From a virus: 61,906 nt of DNA. Below the pieces are notes generated by a model. That model searched no databases, had not been told where the DNA came from, and worked only from the letters and a program-made list of their open reading frames with translations. Positions 38,801 through 47,567 of the stretch are shown here, piece by piece. Within the stretch, counting starts at the first letter, position 1; every line of letters starts with the position of its first letter. The DNA is taken from positions 1-61,906 of IMG/VR virus record IMGVR_UViG_3300033994_001593. One strand, given 5' to 3'. Position numbers and translations under genes: made by a program.

Positions 38801-40866
38801 ATGAAGCGGCCATTGGGGTTGTACGGGCCATGCCCCACCCGCACCGTATCCCTGACGGTGGACGTGTTGTAGTCCACATGCTGGGCATACGGATTGGCTT
38901 GATAGATGCGGAACGCGAACAAGGCGCCGTTCTGCCACCCGCGGCCGGCGTCGGTGATCGTGATTGAGCTGGCGGTGGCCGCTGCCCCGTCTGGCGTGAT
39001 GCCAACGATCGGTCGGCTGGCTGGCGTTGCGGGCGACCACCACGACAGTCGATTGGTCTGGGCCTCCTTCACGCTTGTCGGACGGCATTGACCGTCGCTG
39101 ACCACCCACGACTCGGGGCATTCGGTGAGCGGGATCCTGACCTCGGGAGCCACGGCATCCGGAAACTCATCAAAGGCTTCGAGCCTGGTGGCGATGGCCG
39201 CACCGCCCAGGCTCTTGATCGACTTTGCTCGAGCAGAAGGCCGAAGGCGAAACCGCAGATACTTGGCAGTGACGCCGCCAATTGTTTCCTGCGTGACATC
39301 GACATCGGCCCGCGTCCACTGACTCAAGTTATTGGAGTAGACTCCGGTGCAGAACCAGACGCTTATCTTGCTGTAGTCGGGGAAGTACACATCAGCTCGC
39401 CGGCCGTTCACCGATCCGGAGAAGCCGCGGACGAACTGACTCCCGCTGGCCTGCAAGCCGCCGTATCGCGAGTTCTCGGCGCTATTGGCACGATCCTCCA
39501 AGGAACCTTCCCAGTACTCTCCATAGAGGTAGCGGGCAAACGTGTCTGTGACCGCGACCGATGAGGTGCTGGCGGTGCTGAGTCCGTACCCCAATGCCTG
39601 GGGCGAGAACTCGACCGTCGCGTGCGCACCCTCGCCCGTCGTGGAAGACGAGGTCAGCGGGATGGTGGCGTAGAACCGGCGGAGGTCGGCATCGTACTCG
39701 GCCTTCGCTTCACTGATCTGCGTCGGCCGCGAGAAGGATGCCTCATAGGCCGTACCAGCCACCGGCGCCCACGTTGAATTGGAAATCGTGACCGTCGAGT
39801 TAGCGGTGTTTATCGCCGTGACCGTCACCGTCGAGGAGTTAAACGGGGCCATCGCGGGGTACATTCGCACGATGTCACCGACCGCGATGCCAGCCACGCT
39901 GTTCAGCGTCAGCACCGCACCACTGTTCGCCCGCACTTTCTCGGTGGCAACCCGCGGCGCCGACAGGTAGAGAATGCTGTTGCCGTCTGTGCCGTTGGTT
40001 GATCCGTAGGTTTCGGTTGAGGTGGCAGCGGTGCCGGTGACCGTGCCAGCCGCCGTCTCGCTGAACCCAGCCATCACGCGAGCCGTGGTGGAGATTTCGC
40101 CGTAGGCCCGGAAGCCCGTTCCGATCTTGTCGATGGCCGCCTTCAGCTCGGGCTGGCCCTGGTAGTTGGCGCCGCCGTCGAGGATATCGACTCCCACCAC
40201 GTTGCCGTTCTGGACAACCGACTTCAGCTTGGCTGGCCGGTCGGGGGTGCCGCCGATGATGGTGATCTCTGGCGGATCGTAGTAGGCACCACCGCCCTCC
40301 TTCACATCGATGCTTTCGATGTAGTAGCCCGACCCCGATGCCGTGACCGAGGGAGCTGAGAGCGGTGCGTCCAGCCCCATGTCGAGGGCCACGTTCCCCA
40401 GGTCGAACGGCCGGTACATCTTGGGCCTGGCACCGTGGCCGTAGACGATGAACATCCTGCCGTGGCGGTCTTCTGCTACACAGAAGTTGGCGATATTCGT
40501 CAGGTTGTTGGGAGAGAGCGGCTGGGTATCGATGACGCGAGCCTGGTTGCCATCGACCCGGCGGATCATCCAGACATACTCAAACGGATCCTCCAGGGCG
40601 TTCATCTGGGAGATCGTGAGTGATCGACGCACCCGAACCTTCTGAAACCAGAGGAAGTCAGATGGGCTTCCGAGGATGGACGCACGGCGGTAGAGGCCGT
40701 AGATAGTCTCATCGTCATACTTGCCGTAGATCTTCCGCAGCCCCTTGCGAGCGATCAGCATCCCCGGCCGGCGCGACTGAAGGTTGTTGAGGACGCGCAG
40801 CTCCCCCGGCCGCAGCAGATACTGCGAGGCGTCCTCGTTGTACCCAAGCCACTGCCTTATCTTCAT
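35839..40866 (-). CDS. Giant tail protein, nozzle-like
   Basis: 1675 aa. The N-terminus MKIRQWLGYNEDASQYLLRP followed by RVLNNLQSRRPGMLIARKGL resembles the start of podoviral nozzle proteins (tail tubular B type). Several internal copies of a strand-rich unit carry GGGAYYDPPEITIIGG, GRNYFSPPTIEVRGGG and GGSGYREAPTITVPNC. A central part with EYYSEFDEFESMPDVNELPI-type residues is typical of the propeller of such nozzles. About twice the usual length, probably through the repeated inserts. ATGA overlap with the adaptor-like gene. Confidence 0.6.
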   Translation of the reverse strand: MKIRQWLGYNEDASQYLLRPGELRVLNNLQSRRPGMLIARKGLRKIYGKYDDETIYGLYRRASILGSPSDFLWFQKVRVRRSLTISQMNALEDPFEYVWMIRRVDGNQARVIDTQPLSPNNLTNIANFCVAEDRHGRMFIVYGHGARPKMYRPFDLGNVALDMGLDAPLSAPSVTASGSGYYIESIDVKEGGGAYYDPPEITIIGGTPDRPAKLKSVVQNGNVVGVDILDGGANYQGQPELKAAIDKIGTGFRAYGEISTTARVMAGFSETAAGTVTGTAATSTETYGSTNGTDGNSILYLSAPRVATEKVRANSGAVLTLNSVAGIAVGDIVRMYPAMAPFNSSTVTVTAINTANSTVTISNSTWAPVAGTAYEASFSRPTQISEAKAEYDADLRRFYATIPLTSSSTTGEGAHATVEFSPQALGYGLSTASTSSVAVTDTFARYLYGEYWEGSLEDRANSAENSRYGGLQASGSQFVRGFSGSVNGRRADVYFPDYSKISVWFCTGVYSNNLSQWTRADVDVTQETIGGVTAKYLRFRLRPSARAKSIKSLGGAAIATRLEAFDEFPDAVAPEVRIPLTECPESWVVSDGQCRPTSVKEAQTNRLSWWSPATPASRPIVGITPDGAAATASSITITDAGRGWQNGALFAFRIYQANPYAQHVDYNTSTVRDTVRVGHGPYNPNGRFIEYRLTANTPDNLTPHGPPNTLITPVQVTIPGDGYSNGQTGSLTLYRRGLTQTVAQATPAQTITWTATTLQTLSATAQGHISQVVIRNKGRNYFSPPTIEVRGGGQGYGLSVEPRVENGRIESVRIIDPGLGYTVAPELFTPARAAQLTPVMRPTMRGKYRCAYRFVDRSETVIKTVTATRGESATTLTLSDVSGIEPGMVLDSSALPFGSRVKSIANTQVEIDREITALTQGQSTTALVRDMSKPISYSDLSPITDVDAGPNDDRSHSSKMEWSLPGVTPPARADMVELWRTSADQSLIFYRLEAYGLPSSNGVQIVGTDTLTDESLFDPERANYAAMPIVLPNGSVNAYRFGKPRSDMSVAVAFQDRLWMGVSTSGEGANTLYYSEFDEFESMPDVNELPIQNNQKSTDVLTSLVPFGSMLLAMQHTHTYAVAYNTDPAIDASIQMMSHRGCLHQRCWDIHENVLYAADESGIYAMSRNGEVADISTPIRDFFVSELIDFGKRETFFLQSDPRTHILRFFCCLKSNPTDTPSIAMCFDIQAKTWWTESYPNSLAAACTGRPGDSRINTILLGAVDGNLYEISGDSDHANDTITDCFVTEGGSGYREAPTITVPNCEGATVQGVVSEGRLVDVVIQNPGWRARGGLELTTESGLLLASHDGRVLGGVEYYPIKLTIGPPEPGGVQAVAFANFSVTPRVVRGCTVSQGESFVRLDPARTAQLQREANSPLMTEAGGSLFTQSLRPITNEPPPVEIGMEAIGDFIPLNAFVSRIDGKDIHLEHPDGTPVSMLFGAARTNEPGTSTNYLELGGTVMDVTFRKPYRIHIPFRMATGYMQLANEENVKGGDMLIDRSVTVVYTPTAGDKDVELIERFNGRVEMRPNVARRSVGGPGGFSHRQDSASTVLNTNRLASALGFATGVAKAKFASRVHTDLTGEDQHLQVELYARPEQSSPWKRSNFWVPDPGIKTEQPFVLHSLTVNGVAENAE

Positions 40867-42116
40867 GTCACATCCGGCTGGATGGATGAGTACCAGCCCG
40901 CCGATCGGGCCGTTGAGAACGTGTAGCCGCTGGGCCGACCAGAGAGCGGGGCCACGTTGTCGAACTCCATTGCGAGGCGAAGGTCGCGGGTGAACACCAC
41001 CATCGCCTCATTGAACGGCTTGCCGGCCATGCGGGCATACCACATCTCGCAGGCACTCAAGATCGCCGTGTACATCTGCGGGCTGGCATCAATCACATCA
41101 GTGATCGAATACTTCGTGTTGGCCGGCAGCGTCACCGCTTCGCTCGAGTACAGAATGCTGGGGGATGGGGTGGTGTTGCCGACCACGCCGCCGTCATACT
41201 CGTCGGGGTTCGGGATCCCATACGGGCCTGGGCGGTTGTAGACCGTCTCGCTGCTCACATAGAGGCTGGTTGCGGAGTTCCATTTCTCGATCCGCCGCTC
41301 CATCACGAACGGCATGGTGGAGCCAGATGGGTCTGCCTCCATGCCCGCGGAGCCGAAGCGGATGTATGCCCCCGCACAATCCTGCGGAAATGCCGTACCC
41401 ACCCCGGTGACGGTCGGGACATTGATGGAGTTCGGGAGCGTCAGGCTCACGGTTCCCTGCCGGCAGAGCCTCTCATAGCCCATGTATTTGATTGGCTTGG
41501 GGGCAGCTCGGTAGGTGTAATGCACCACCGTTCCGGCCGCCGGGACGCCAACAAACCGCACTTGGTAGCGATCTGGTTCACTATCTGACCGCATTACGGT
41601 GTAGTAGTAGGGTTCACCGGAGCCGCGGGTGTTGACCTCGAGCCGCTGCCACTCTTGGGGAGTCAGGTAGCAGTGCAGCGTCCCGACCGTATTGGTCACC
41701 AGGGAGTCGATGTCTTTGAGGTCGGGCGGCAAATCGTAGTAGGTCTGCGGGTTGACCGTGACGCCGCTGCCCGTCTTGCTGGCCGCCACATCCACCGTGA
41801 CGATGTTGCCGTTGACGCCTTGGATGCGGATGGGGGTCGGGAAGTACTCGGCACTGACTTCCACCATCCGGCCGGGGATGAATCCCTTGGGGTCGGCCAC
41901 CGTGATGGTCTTGCTGCCTTGAGTGATCACCGCGGTGGTGGTGATCTGCTCGGTCGTGAACGATCCCGTGCGGGTGTGCCAGAGCCAGTTGCGGCACTGC
42001 ATCACCTCTCGAACACCGTGCGTGACGGCCTGCCGGATGGTCGCATGCTCCCCGTCCTGGGCGCCGCCGCCAGCACTGGAGAGCAGGAAGTAGACGAGGT
42101 CTTGGGCGGTGTTCAT
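40863..42116 (-). CDS. Tail-tube/adaptor-like protein (gatekeeper type)
   Basis: 417 aa. GVREVMQCRNWLWHTRTGSF near residue 35 and LTPQEWQRLEV resemble the connector/gatekeeper (T7 gp11-like) group of podoviruses, in which an A-R-x-W-x-F motif is common. Between portal and nozzle in gene order, as expected. Long relative to T7 gp11, with an inserted strand domain. ATGA overlaps on both sides. Placement is stronger evidence than sequence. Confidence 0.55.
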   Translation of the reverse strand: MNTAQDLVYFLLSSAGGGAQDGEHATIRQAVTHGVREVMQCRNWLWHTRTGSFTTEQITTTAVITQGSKTITVADPKGFIPGRMVEVSAEYFPTPIRIQGVNGNIVTVDVAASKTGSGVTVNPQTYYDLPPDLKDIDSLVTNTVGTLHCYLTPQEWQRLEVNTRGSGEPYYYTVMRSDSEPDRYQVRFVGVPAAGTVVHYTYRAAPKPIKYMGYERLCRQGTVSLTLPNSINVPTVTGVGTAFPQDCAGAYIRFGSAGMEADPSGSTMPFVMERRIEKWNSATSLYVSSETVYNRPGPYGIPNPDEYDGGVVGNTTPSPSILYSSEAVTLPANTKYSITDVIDASPQMYTAILSACEMWYARMAGKPFNEAMVVFTRDLRLAMEFDNVAPLSGRPSGYTFSTARSAGWYSSIQPDVT

Positions 42117-42685
42117 TCCTTAACCTTCCTGCCGTACTTCTCCACGACCATCGCCCGAAGATCGCTGGTCTTCATTGAGGGATGGTTCTGCCGCTCGTGC
42201 CGCATCATCTCCTTGGTGAGACGCTCGCTGAGAGGCTTCGACTTGGGGCGATCGACCGGAGTTCCCTTATGCTCAACGGAACCCGACACGGTCAGATTCC
42301 GCTCCATCGCCACGCGGCGGATGTCATCCACCGAGGACACCCATGCCTTGGGGTCGGCCACGCCACGACTGTCAGCCAGCCCGCCTGCGTAGTACTTGCC
42401 GCTGACGCTGATCCCCGCTCGCTTTGCCAGAGTCACGATGTTTCGGGCGTGATCCTCTGGCATCTGGTCGAGCTGCTGGTTGTTCATCCGGCCCTCCATG
42501 AAGGCGCGGTCGGTTCCCTTCACCCCCGGCGGCCTCTGAAGGGCGCACATCTCGGCCCACCTTTCGGTCGCCCCTTCGGATCGCAACCTCACGAAGAACT
42601 CCTCCACGCTGCGGCCGGCGGCTCGGACTTCCGGAGGAACGTCGATCATGCCTTTTGAGGTAGGCGAGGGCTTTCCCAACTCCAT
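42113..42685 (-). CDS. Conserved-looking connector-region protein (190 aa)
   Basis: Start after GGGAGACGATTCTG. EEFFVRLRSEGATERWAEMC, then KGTDRAFMEGRMNNQQLDQM, PEDHARNIVTLAKRAGISVS and a basic C-terminus. I do not know the family; the gene sits between portal and adaptor, so a head-tail joining or packaging role is possible. Confidence 0.65.
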   Translation of the reverse strand: MELGKPSPTSKGMIDVPPEVRAAGRSVEEFFVRLRSEGATERWAEMCALQRPPGVKGTDRAFMEGRMNNQQLDQMPEDHARNIVTLAKRAGISVSGKYYAGGLADSRGVADPKAWVSSVDDIRRVAMERNLTVSGSVEHKGTPVDRPKSKPLSERLTKEMMRHERQNHPSMKTSDLRAMVVEKYGRKVKE

Positions 42686-42905
42686 CAGAATCGTCTCCCA
42701 AGAGGGCTATGGCAGAGTTGCAGGCTTTGCACAGCAGCCCGCGGATGACATTCGTTTCATGGCAGTGATCTACGCACAGCAACTTTGCCTGGTCGCAGAT
42801 TTCGCACCTCCCCTTGTTTCTGGCCTCGAGGCGGCTAAATGCTGCCAGGGTGATTCCGTACCTCACCCATAGATTGGATTGGCGCTTTCGCAGAGCCTTG
42901 TCCAT
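42372..42905 (-). CDS. Endonuclease VII-type HNH nuclease
   Basis: 177 codons, but only the first 88 look functional. CEICDQAKLLCVDHCHETNV (Cys34, Cys37, Asp46, His47, Cys48, His49), RGLLCKACN (Cys59, Cys62, Asn63) match recombination endonuclease VII. Such enzymes cut branched DNA before packaging. From residue 89 the frame runs 314 bases into the next gene and encodes arginine-rich shadow sequence, so the real protein may extend by accident or the stop may be lost. Lies next to the portal gene. Confidence 0.8.
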   Translation of the reverse strand: MDKALRKRQSNLWVRYGITLAAFSRLEARNKGRCEICDQAKLLCVDHCHETNVIRGLLCKACNSAIALLGDDSDGVGKALAYLKRHDRRSSGSPSRRPQRGGVLREVAIRRGDRKVGRDVRPSEAAGGEGNRPRLHGGPDEQPAARPDARGSRPKHRDSGKASGDQRQRQVLRRRAG

Positions 42906-42913
42906 CAGCTCAC

Positions 42914-44941
42914 TTAGGGCTGGAGTTCCTGCGGAATCTGAGGAGGCTCCTCCGGTGCCGGGAGGCCAGGAGGAGGATCCCCTGCCGCCGCAGCTCGGCC
43001 GTCAGTGGGAGGGAGTGGCGGCGGCGCGGCGGCAGGGGGGGCGGGTTGCGGAACCAGATACGGAGATGGGTCGATGTCGAGACTGTCGGCCCAATCCTTG
43101 ATGAGTGCGTTGAACGGATCCACCACGCCAGCCCCCACCAGGCCAGAGAGGATCGGCCCGAGCGTCTGCACGGCGAGCTGCATCTGCTCGACGCGGGTGG
43201 CCTTGTTCGGCTTCCTCGCACTGCCGGCCTCGACGCGATAGAGGAAGTCGCGAGTCAGGGCGACGATGTCACGCTGCATGACATGCTGCCCCCACGCCGC
43301 GGCCCCAAGCGGGCCAAGCACCGGCACGACATCCTGCGGCTCAAGCAGCCAGCGGGCGGCAAGGGCTTCGCGGCGAGACAGGAGGGACATGGTGTCCTCG
43401 AGTTCGTTCGCCATGTTGTCGGGCCGAACCGAGATGTTTTCGTTTTTGATGTTCGCTTCCGCAGCCGACCGGAACTGGTTTCTGGTGTAACCGTAGGCCA
43501 GCTCGGTGAGGCCGGTGCGCTGTGCGAACAGATCCGAAACCGCGCTGATGATATCCCAGAGATCCTTGGTGACTTGCGGGAACTGGAACACCGACATCAC
43601 ATCCTCAATGCGTCGGCCCAGCAACTCCGACAGTTCCACAATCTTGAAGCCACCCTCTGATGGAGAAAGGATCTGATCCTTGAGATCCTGGTCGGCCGCC
43701 TTCTGGACGGCCACCATCGTTTCGCATGACGTTGCGATGCGGGTTGCGAGGAACGACATCGCCCAGTTGAGCAGCCGCAGCTCACCGATCGCCGGCCGGA
43801 TGTGGCTGATGGGCCAGGCGTAACCAGGCTTCCAGTGGAAGGCCAGCGGCGTGAAGGGCCAGCCGTTCGGATCTGCATAGAAGGGGATAGGCCAAGAGGT
43901 GCGGGCCACCAGGCTCTGCGGGATGCCGAGCTGCGGATCGACTTCCTCGTCCATGACAGACGGCGGGATGTTCAAGGGGTATTGCACACCCTCGCACACC
44001 ACCAGATAGACATACTTGCCCAGGCTGTCGAAGACGCCCTTGTTTTCCTTGGGGGCGTCCTTGAAGCGGTCGCCCATCCCGCACTTGCTCCAGATCTTGT
44101 AGAAGGTCACCAGCTCGTTGGTGTTCTCGACCTTCTTCCTGCCCCGCGGCTCCCGGCCCAGCTTGGCTTCGTCCTTCTCGAGGTGCTTCTTCAGATCCTC
44201 GACGGGGATGCCGTAGGTGGCTGCGACCTCGAGCATCGGCCTGACGCACTTCTTGGCACACCAGAGCATGTCATCGGAGTTGTCGAAGTCGGGGTCGATT
44301 AGGAGGTTGTCCACCGAATCGTAGAACGAACCGACCATCCTCATGGGCGGCCGGCTGGAGTCGCCGCTGGTGTCGATGATGGTCATCTCTGTCCAGAAGA
44401 CGCCCATCCCCTTGACCATCGCCTCGTTGACCACGCGGCGGGCCTGCTTCTTCAAGTCCAGCTCAACCGGCGACCAGTTCAAATACGCTTCGATGAGCTT
44501 CGACGCGATGTCCCGCCCCTTCCGCTCCTGCTGTTCATGCATCGCGACTTGCATGACCTGTTGCTGCTCGGGCGTCAGGCCCATCGGGCCGGCCGGGGCG
44601 CTCATGCCGAACGCTTCTGGCGTGAGCTGCGGATGCCCCATCACCGTCACCGTTCGCACGGGATTGCGGTGATAGATGACTGAGCAAAAAATCTCCACCA
44701 GCTCGAACACCCGATTGAGCTGCATGCGGAAACTGGGCGGGGCGATGGACGAGTTGTACCCCCGCTCGCCGCGGGCGTAGCTGTCCTTCCACATCCAGTT
44801 ATGCTCGCCGTCGAAGAAGTTAGACGCTTCTTTCGCGTCATCATCGAACGGCTTCTTGTAGTCCTTCGCCGCCTTGAGCTTCTTCGTCCAAGTGCTGACG
44901 ATCTGGCGAAGCGGACTACTTGTTGGCAGCTTCTCGGCCAC
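42914..44941 (-). CDS. Portal protein
   Basis: 675 aa, GTG start. A long protein between terminase and adaptor. KKPFDDDAKEASNFFDGEHN and the core NLAWAMSFLATRIATSCETM-type helices, EYTRNQFRSAAEANIKNEN with a following long helix, and a C-terminal proline-rich tail are all typical of podoviral/siphoviral portals. It forms the ring through which DNA is packaged and ejected. Its size agrees with portals carrying a long C-terminal barrel. Confidence 0.85.
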   Translation of the reverse strand: MAEKLPTSSPLRQIVSTWTKKLKAAKDYKKPFDDDAKEASNFFDGEHNWMWKDSYARGERGYNSSIAPPSFRMQLNRVFELVEIFCSVIYHRNPVRTVTVMGHPQLTPEAFGMSAPAGPMGLTPEQQQVMQVAMHEQQERKGRDIASKLIEAYLNWSPVELDLKKQARRVVNEAMVKGMGVFWTEMTIIDTSGDSSRPPMRMVGSFYDSVDNLLIDPDFDNSDDMLWCAKKCVRPMLEVAATYGIPVEDLKKHLEKDEAKLGREPRGRKKVENTNELVTFYKIWSKCGMGDRFKDAPKENKGVFDSLGKYVYLVVCEGVQYPLNIPPSVMDEEVDPQLGIPQSLVARTSWPIPFYADPNGWPFTPLAFHWKPGYAWPISHIRPAIGELRLLNWAMSFLATRIATSCETMVAVQKAADQDLKDQILSPSEGGFKIVELSELLGRRIEDVMSVFQFPQVTKDLWDIISAVSDLFAQRTGLTELAYGYTRNQFRSAAEANIKNENISVRPDNMANELEDTMSLLSRREALAARWLLEPQDVVPVLGPLGAAAWGQHVMQRDIVALTRDFLYRVEAGSARKPNKATRVEQMQLAVQTLGPILSGLVGAGVVDPFNALIKDWADSLDIDPSPYLVPQPAPPAAAPPPLPPTDGRAAAAGDPPPGLPAPEEPPQIPQELQP

Positions 44942-45245
44942 GTTGCTTCTCGCTCTTTTCTGGTGGTGCCATCAGCTCGCGAATCGCCTTGGCGCTGGAA
45001 GTGAAGTCCCAGACACCCAAGTCCTGCCAGCCGTGGTCGCCGTGGAGCGCCGGATCGTCCTTGTGATGGACGCTATTCCGCACCACGACATAGCCGGTTG
45101 GCGTGAACGTCAGGATGCTTATGGTCGAGTCGCCCGGTTCTGAGGCGACGAATCCCACGGTCGGGTCAGAAAAGGTGCGGTAGTCAGTGCTGAACAGCAC
45201 AAGGTCACCGATGTTCGGGATCGGCATCTGCCATTGATCACTCAT
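44916..45245 (-). CDS. Hypothetical protein between terminase and portal (109 aa)
   Basis: ATG at 45245 is inside the end of the terminase gene, with GAGGACGA before it. Strand-rich first half (IPNIGDLVLFSTDYRTFSDP, DSTISILTFTPTGYVVVRNS), helix and charged tail at the end. No family recognised. It overlaps the portal start by 26 bases, so it is coupled to both. Confidence 0.7.
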   Translation of the reverse strand: MSDQWQMPIPNIGDLVLFSTDYRTFSDPTVGFVASEPGDSTISILTFTPTGYVVVRNSVHHKDDPALHGDHGWQDLGVWDFTSSAKAIRELMAPPEKSEKQRGREAANK

Positions 45246-46959
45246 TTCGTCCTCCGGATTGAGGCCCCAAGTAGACATAGGAACCCTCTTCGCTTGTCAG
45301 CCGTTTTTTTCGCTGGGCCAGCCACCTCACCCACCACGGGTCTGGCTCGGTCGATCGCTGCGGGGGCCGGTGGTAATGGGGGCGGTATGCGCAGATGTAC
45401 TCCAAGCACTGACAAAGATGTACTTCACCCTTGGTGTTGGGCCTGTCGGTGACGATGGCCGCGCCGGCAACGTGATTGACCTGTTTCCGGTAACGCTTGA
45501 TCTCCCGCTCGAGGTCGGGAACGGCACCCTCCAAGACCCGCAGGATCGGGGTTCCGATCGGCCGGATGTGGAGTGAGTTTCGGGTGGACTCGCAGCGGGC
45601 AAGGATGTCATCGCAGCCGGCCAGGAACGACGCCCCGGTGATCTGGCTGCGGATGTTTCGTTTGACGAGCTGCTCGGTGTACTGCTCGACCGGGAGGCGG
45701 CCCGAGCCGATGTCGCGAAGCCGACCACCGTGGGCGTCGATGATGAAGGCGTGGAAATGCCACCCCCGCACCTTCTTCTCGAAGTTCTCCCCGAAGATCT
45801 GGGCGTTGCATTGCCGCATGTAGAGCTGGTCATAGACCAGCCAGAACTCCTCGGTGGGAGGCACTGCCACGAAGAGGCAGGCAGTCACGGCGTGGCCTGG
45901 GTCGATCACGGCATAGCGGCACCAATCGTAGGGGATCTGCCCATCCTTCAGCTCCTCCCGCTTCATCCCGTGGATCCGCATATCAAAATTGGGATAGACG
46001 AGAACGGAGTCGGTGATGAAGTCACCCTCGGCTCGCATTCGCAGCACATCCTCGCCGGCCGCAGCCCACCGCTCGATGCTCTTCTTTTTCTCCTCATCAT
46101 CGATATGGGGGTTGTCCAAAAACCGCAGCTTGAACTGCCGGATCGGAGACTCTTCGCCTAGAGCTTGCTCGCTGGCATCAGCTCGCTCCTTGAGATTCAA
46201 GAGAGCGTTATTCGTGGAGTGCGGCATGGCCGACCAGCAAAAGACACCCTTGCGATCCGCGAGTCGTGCCTGGGCCTCGGGGATGTGCCGCTCGTCGTTT
46301 AAGTCCTCGTCAACGTGTATGCGTGTGGCACTGTACCCTTGCGCAGGCTCGCCTTCACTACTGAAGAAGTGAATAACCCAGCCATTAGTAAGGGTGCATT
46401 GCTGCATGTAGTTCGCACTCTTCAGCACCCAACTCGAGGCTTTGATCATGCGAGGAGGGATTAGCGGCGGCGCCGGCCTCGCCTCGGCCTTGCGATGAGC
46501 ATCAGCGACGGGGTTGTATGCCCGCCACTCACCCGTCGCCTCGTCCTTGATGATCTTGAAAGCGCCTGGGCCGAAGAGGTACGGCACCACGACCAATCCG
46601 ATGTGTTTCCAATCGCGGCCGATGATGACGAGGATCCCGTCCTTCTTGGGATACTTGTTGTAGGGATCCTGCCCCGTCACAGCTCGAGCATCTTCCACGA
46701 ACGTGCAAAGCGACTTGCCAGAGCGATTGCCGCCGATGACGAGGACTTCACTCGCTCGGCACTTGTGGATCTCCTCCTGCTGCGGGTTCGCCTTGTAGAG
46801 GCGCAGGGCCTCTGTCCTCCGCTCTCGCAGCTCGCTTTGCAGCTCTTTGAGGCTTTCTCGCTGGTACTCCGAGATCGTCGGGATGCTCGGCACTTGGGGC
46901 GGATTCACCTTCGGGTGCTTCTTCCTCCGGTTCGGGGAGGGCTTCTGCGGGTCGGACAT
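45238..46959 (-). CDS. terL: Terminase large subunit
   Basis: 573 aa from the ATG at 46959 (AAGGGAGAACCATCG upstream). GGNRSGKS (residues 76-83) is the Walker A motif, RIHVDED the Walker B, and the nuclease half shows YAVIDPGH and FIIDAHGGR. ATP-driven packaging motor and headful or site-specific cutter. The C-terminus is arginine-rich. Overlaps the small-terminase-like gene by 212 bases in another frame, an unusually long overlap. Confidence 0.93.
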   Translation of the reverse strand: MSDPQKPSPNRRKKHPKVNPPQVPSIPTISEYQRESLKELQSELRERRTEALRLYKANPQQEEIHKCRASEVLVIGGNRSGKSLCTFVEDARAVTGQDPYNKYPKKDGILVIIGRDWKHIGLVVVPYLFGPGAFKIIKDEATGEWRAYNPVADAHRKAEARPAPPLIPPRMIKASSWVLKSANYMQQCTLTNGWVIHFFSSEGEPAQGYSATRIHVDEDLNDERHIPEAQARLADRKGVFCWSAMPHSTNNALLNLKERADASEQALGEESPIRQFKLRFLDNPHIDDEEKKKSIERWAAAGEDVLRMRAEGDFITDSVLVYPNFDMRIHGMKREELKDGQIPYDWCRYAVIDPGHAVTACLFVAVPPTEEFWLVYDQLYMRQCNAQIFGENFEKKVRGWHFHAFIIDAHGGRLRDIGSGRLPVEQYTEQLVKRNIRSQITGASFLAGCDDILARCESTRNSLHIRPIGTPILRVLEGAVPDLEREIKRYRKQVNHVAGAAIVTDRPNTKGEVHLCQCLEYICAYRPHYHRPPQRSTEPDPWWVRWLAQRKKRLTSEEGSYVYLGPQSGGRNE

Positions 46960-47464
46960 CGATGGTTCTCCCTTGGAAGGCAGACAGGGCCTGCTCAAAT
47001 CTCTTGTTCAGCTCTTCCTCCAGCTCCTCCTCTGTCCAGAGCGTGAGAGGCTTCTTGGCGCCGCCGGAATCGACGTTCTTTGTGACCATCCGGCAGATCG
47101 TCTCGAGCAGCCGGTTGCGGGCTGACGAGCCAGGAGCAGAGTCCCAGTACTGCTTGACCAGCACGGCCGCCATGCCGCCCGTGCCGCCGAAGTACTGGAA
47201 GATCCGCTCAATCACCTCGGCGGTGTGCGGGATGTTGGAGCCGCCCTTGGAGGCAGAGCGAAGGAACAGATCGACGCCCGCCTCTTCGATCGCCTTGAGC
47301 GTTTCCTCCCGCTTGAGGGCCGCCCGATCCTTGCTCTCCTTCCGCTGCCTCGCCCGACAGTGGAGGCACTCGGCCGTGAAGATCTCGAGATCCTTCCGCC
47401 AACGGAAGTGCTGCTTATCCAGCGGGAAGGTGTTGCCGCAGACGTTGCACGTTCGCTCTTCCAT
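46748..47464 (-). CDS. Small terminase-like protein with zinc ribbon
   Basis: 238 aa from the ATG at 47464. CNVCGNTF and CLHCRARQ form an N-terminal zinc ribbon, followed by helices (LKAIEEAGVDLFLRSASKGG, RLLETICRMVTKNVDS) in which small terminases usually bind DNA and oligomerise. Directly upstream of terL, where a small subunit is expected. The final 70 residues overlap terL and are low-complexity. DNA recognition is inferred. Confidence 0.6.
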   Translation of the reverse strand: MEERTCNVCGNTFPLDKQHFRWRKDLEIFTAECLHCRARQRKESKDRAALKREETLKAIEEAGVDLFLRSASKGGSNIPHTAEVIERIFQYFGGTGGMAAVLVKQYWDSAPGSSARNRLLETICRMVTKNVDSGGAKKPLTLWTEEELEEELNKRFEQALSAFQGRTIDVRPAEALPEPEEEAPEGESAPSAEHPDDLGVPARKPQRAAKRAARAEDRGPAPLQGEPAAGGDPQVPSE

Positions 47465-47486
47465 GACCGGATGATAAGCGGGGCTT

Positions 47487-47503
47487 TGCACGGTATGTCA
47501 TCA
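47487..47503 (-). promoter_or_regulatory. Shared GACATACC element upstream of terminase
   Basis: On the minus strand TGATGACATACCGTGCA. A closely similar 17-mer (3 differences) is at 50437-50453 before the scaffold gene, and GACATACC also occurs before the gene at 1171. May be a late-promoter element. Confidence 0.35.
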
Positions 47504-47507
47504 AACG

Positions 47508-47542
47508 AAGCCGGCCCGAAGGTTCACCCCTCGGGCCGGCTT
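47508..47542 (-). terminator. Terminator-like hairpin after the decoration gene
   Basis: Minus strand stem AAGCCGGCCCGA/TCGGGCCGGCTT (12 bp, 11-base loop), followed by CGTTTG. The T-tract is short, so it probably attenuates transcription between the capsid and terminase genes. Confidence 0.65.
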
Positions 47543-47567
47543 ACTGGTTCTTGATGACCTCCAGCGG

